Assembly: GCA_037447655.1 (NCBI GenBank)
Contig: JBBHKE010001389.1
Location: 126,001-177,500 of the forward strand
Direction of reading: 5' to 3'
Length of the DNA: 51,500 nucleotides
Source: Zygnema cylindricum
Taxonomy: Eukaryota; Streptophyta; Zygnematophyceae; Zygnematales; Zygnemataceae
Both the position numbers and the translations under genes were made by a program. A model generated the notes under the pieces. The model worked only from the letters and a program-made list of their open reading frames with translations, made no database searches and was not told the DNA's origin. Numbering within the stretch: the first letter of the stretch is position 1; each line of letters begins with the position of its first letter. This document shows, piece by piece, positions 49,844 to 51,500 of the stretch.

Positions 49844-51500
49844 AAAAAAAATGACTCCGGTTCGATGACACGTGACCAATTATTTCAAAAATCTGTACTT
49901 CCCACCAGGTGGTGGTGTCTACACGCGGCCGTCTGTACGGACTCATAGTTTTTAACGGGCGTCAGTGGACACCCGTCAAAACCCATTAGGTCTCTTGAAA
50001 GTATCCACTTTTTCGTACGACTTTTTTTTCCCGTGATGTGCACCTGCACTCTGGATGTCAACATAACAATTCGCATTTAAATTTCGTCATGCCAACATGT
50101 GCCGTACATTCGTACAAAGTTATGAATCGATGTACGAAATTGTGCCGTTGATGGTACGAAGCGTACCTTCCAGAGACAGACCTCAACTGACGTCCGTACA
50201 GAAAATTGTGGTAGAGTGTTTTAGGCGATCTCTCTCAAAGTCCGTACAGTTAGGGTAAAAAAGAGTGCCGAATAGAGGAAAAGGAGAGTAAGTTCAGAAA
50301 TCTTTTTACCTAAGGACAAGGTGGAAGCGAGAGAGGAGTGGTTAGAAAGAGGTAAGGGAGGTCAAATTATAAACTTGATCGAAGGCAGAGGAGATTAAGA
50401 TAGTGAAGGAGAGAGAGAGAGAGAGAGGGAGGGAGACTGTGGAAGTAGAGTTAGAGTGAGAGGGAGAGGGAGAGGAAAAAAAGAGATAAAAGGAGAGTTT
50501 AGAAGTGAAAGGAGGACAGATAGAGCAAAATTAGAGAAGGGAGAGGAGTGGAGAGTGAGCAAAAGGAAAGTTTTTGTTTCCACTTTGACACTACGTCATC
50601 TTTTGTCATCTTCTTAATATTTTTGATTCGATTATTTTCCTCCAAGTTAGATTGTTTTTTCTTTTGACTTCCCATCCTTTTATTATAAGGTATACTCGGA
50701 CCTCTCCTTCTCTTTAAATCTCTGTTTTTCTTGAATGAATATTTATGTCCATCACTCCAACAGAGCATTCTTTCATCTATTGATTTCATTTTATTTTTTT
50801 TGTTTAATGTTTTTGTTCTAGTTTTGTTTCTGGTTTTAATTTTTTGTTCCTAAGTCTGTTCTATTCACTTCTGGAATTGATTCCACCTATCCATTAAGAC
50901 AGCTGTCATTCTGTCTTTTTAAATGTAAAGGAATAGCTTTCGGCTCTCTGCTGGTGGTTGGCTCCATGATGTGCTGTTTCCGTTTCCGTTCTCTGTTCTA
51001 GTTTCCGATATCTGCTTGTGGTTGGTTCCATTATGTGTGGTTTCCGTTTTCTGTCGCTTTATTTCATTGTTTTCCGTTCCCGTCCCTGTTTCTCTCTGCA
51101 TGTATATCTGTATCTGTATCTCTTTGTGGTTTTGTTTTAGCTTGCCTTCCTTTGTGACCTAATCAGCTTTTTTGACAGCTGTACTTTTTAACTTAGCGCC
51201 ACGCAAAAACAGTATCGAATCAGGAGAAAAATACAGAAAAAAAGTTTCTTTTAGCCATTTTTTACCTGTTTTGTTGCTTACTCACATTTCGGTGTTTGAA
51301 AGGAAGTTAGACCTTGTGTTGCTCCAAAGAAGCTTTTAAATTCTACTCTAAACAGTTTGGGAAGAAGTCAGAGCCATCAACCGCAGTGTTTGTGATGCGA
51401 AAGGATTGGTGATGCATGCATGTTTTTGACAATTTTTTGACGCCGTTTTTAGGAGAAACCCCATGTTCTTAACTTCCCTTCACTTTTTCTTCTTAGCCTG
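49844..51500. other. gene-free right end of the window
   Basis: 50340-50560 is a GA-rich purine tract. 50945-51055 holds two about 60-bp units containing TCTCTGCTGGTGGTTGGCTCC and TATCTGCTTGTGGTTGGTTCC. No coding region, RNA or element end recognised. Confidence 0.45.

Overview
This window is nuclear DNA from a streptophyte, most likely a land plant. The evidence is a USP-kinase-U-box E3 ligase gene with eight GT-AG introns, a plastid sulfolipid gene (SQD1) with a Ser/Pro-rich transit peptide, a young Ty1/copia element, an eukaryotic tRNA-Lys(CUU), and many small inverted-repeat transposons in AT-rich intergenic DNA. I cannot name the species. The RLE-type LINE and the SSR-rich introns would fit a non-seed plant, but that is inference.

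Layout: 1-6125 is a nearly intact copia element whose 5' LTR is cut by the window start. The two terminal repeats differ at only 3 positions over about 746 bp, so it inserted recently, yet one in-frame stop splits its polyprotein. 6126-11881 is gene-free and holds stacked elements: a TA-flanked MITE-like element (7974-10223) contains a hAT-like element (8461-10162, TSD TTAATAAC), which contains a second hAT-like element (9241-10089, TSD CTGACCGT), which contains a 62-67 bp tandem array. 11882-20016 is the U-box kinase gene (nine exons, 1006 predicted residues); another hAT-like copy with a perfect 8-bp TSD sits in its sixth intron.

20017-26190 is intergenic with a 20-bp tandem array, several MITEs, a palindromic minisatellite, a 24-27 bp array and the tRNA. 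26190-31310 is a decayed non-LTR retrotransposon (C2HC finger, reverse transcriptase, RLE-like endonuclease) carrying a reverse-oriented copia-type LTR flanked by TTGAG. Two more decayed relatives lie at 39448-40640 (+) and 42750-44110 (-). 31695-33561 is a probable degraded hAT-like element with a MITE inserted exactly at its terminal TA. 34283-38608 is SQD1 in four exons. 44110-51500 has no recognisable gene, but several MITEs and simple repeats.

Only the kinase/U-box gene, SQD1 and the tRNA look like host genes; they are not functionally linked. The most notable signals are the nested transposons, three structurally supported small-element families (two with perfect 8-bp TSDs, one with a TA duplication and an internal empty site), duplicated exon-end/splice-donor segments inside two SQD1 introns, a one-base frame conflict at the SQD1 exon 1/2 junction beside the catalytic YxxxK lysine, and strong GTAC enrichment in the intergenic DNA.
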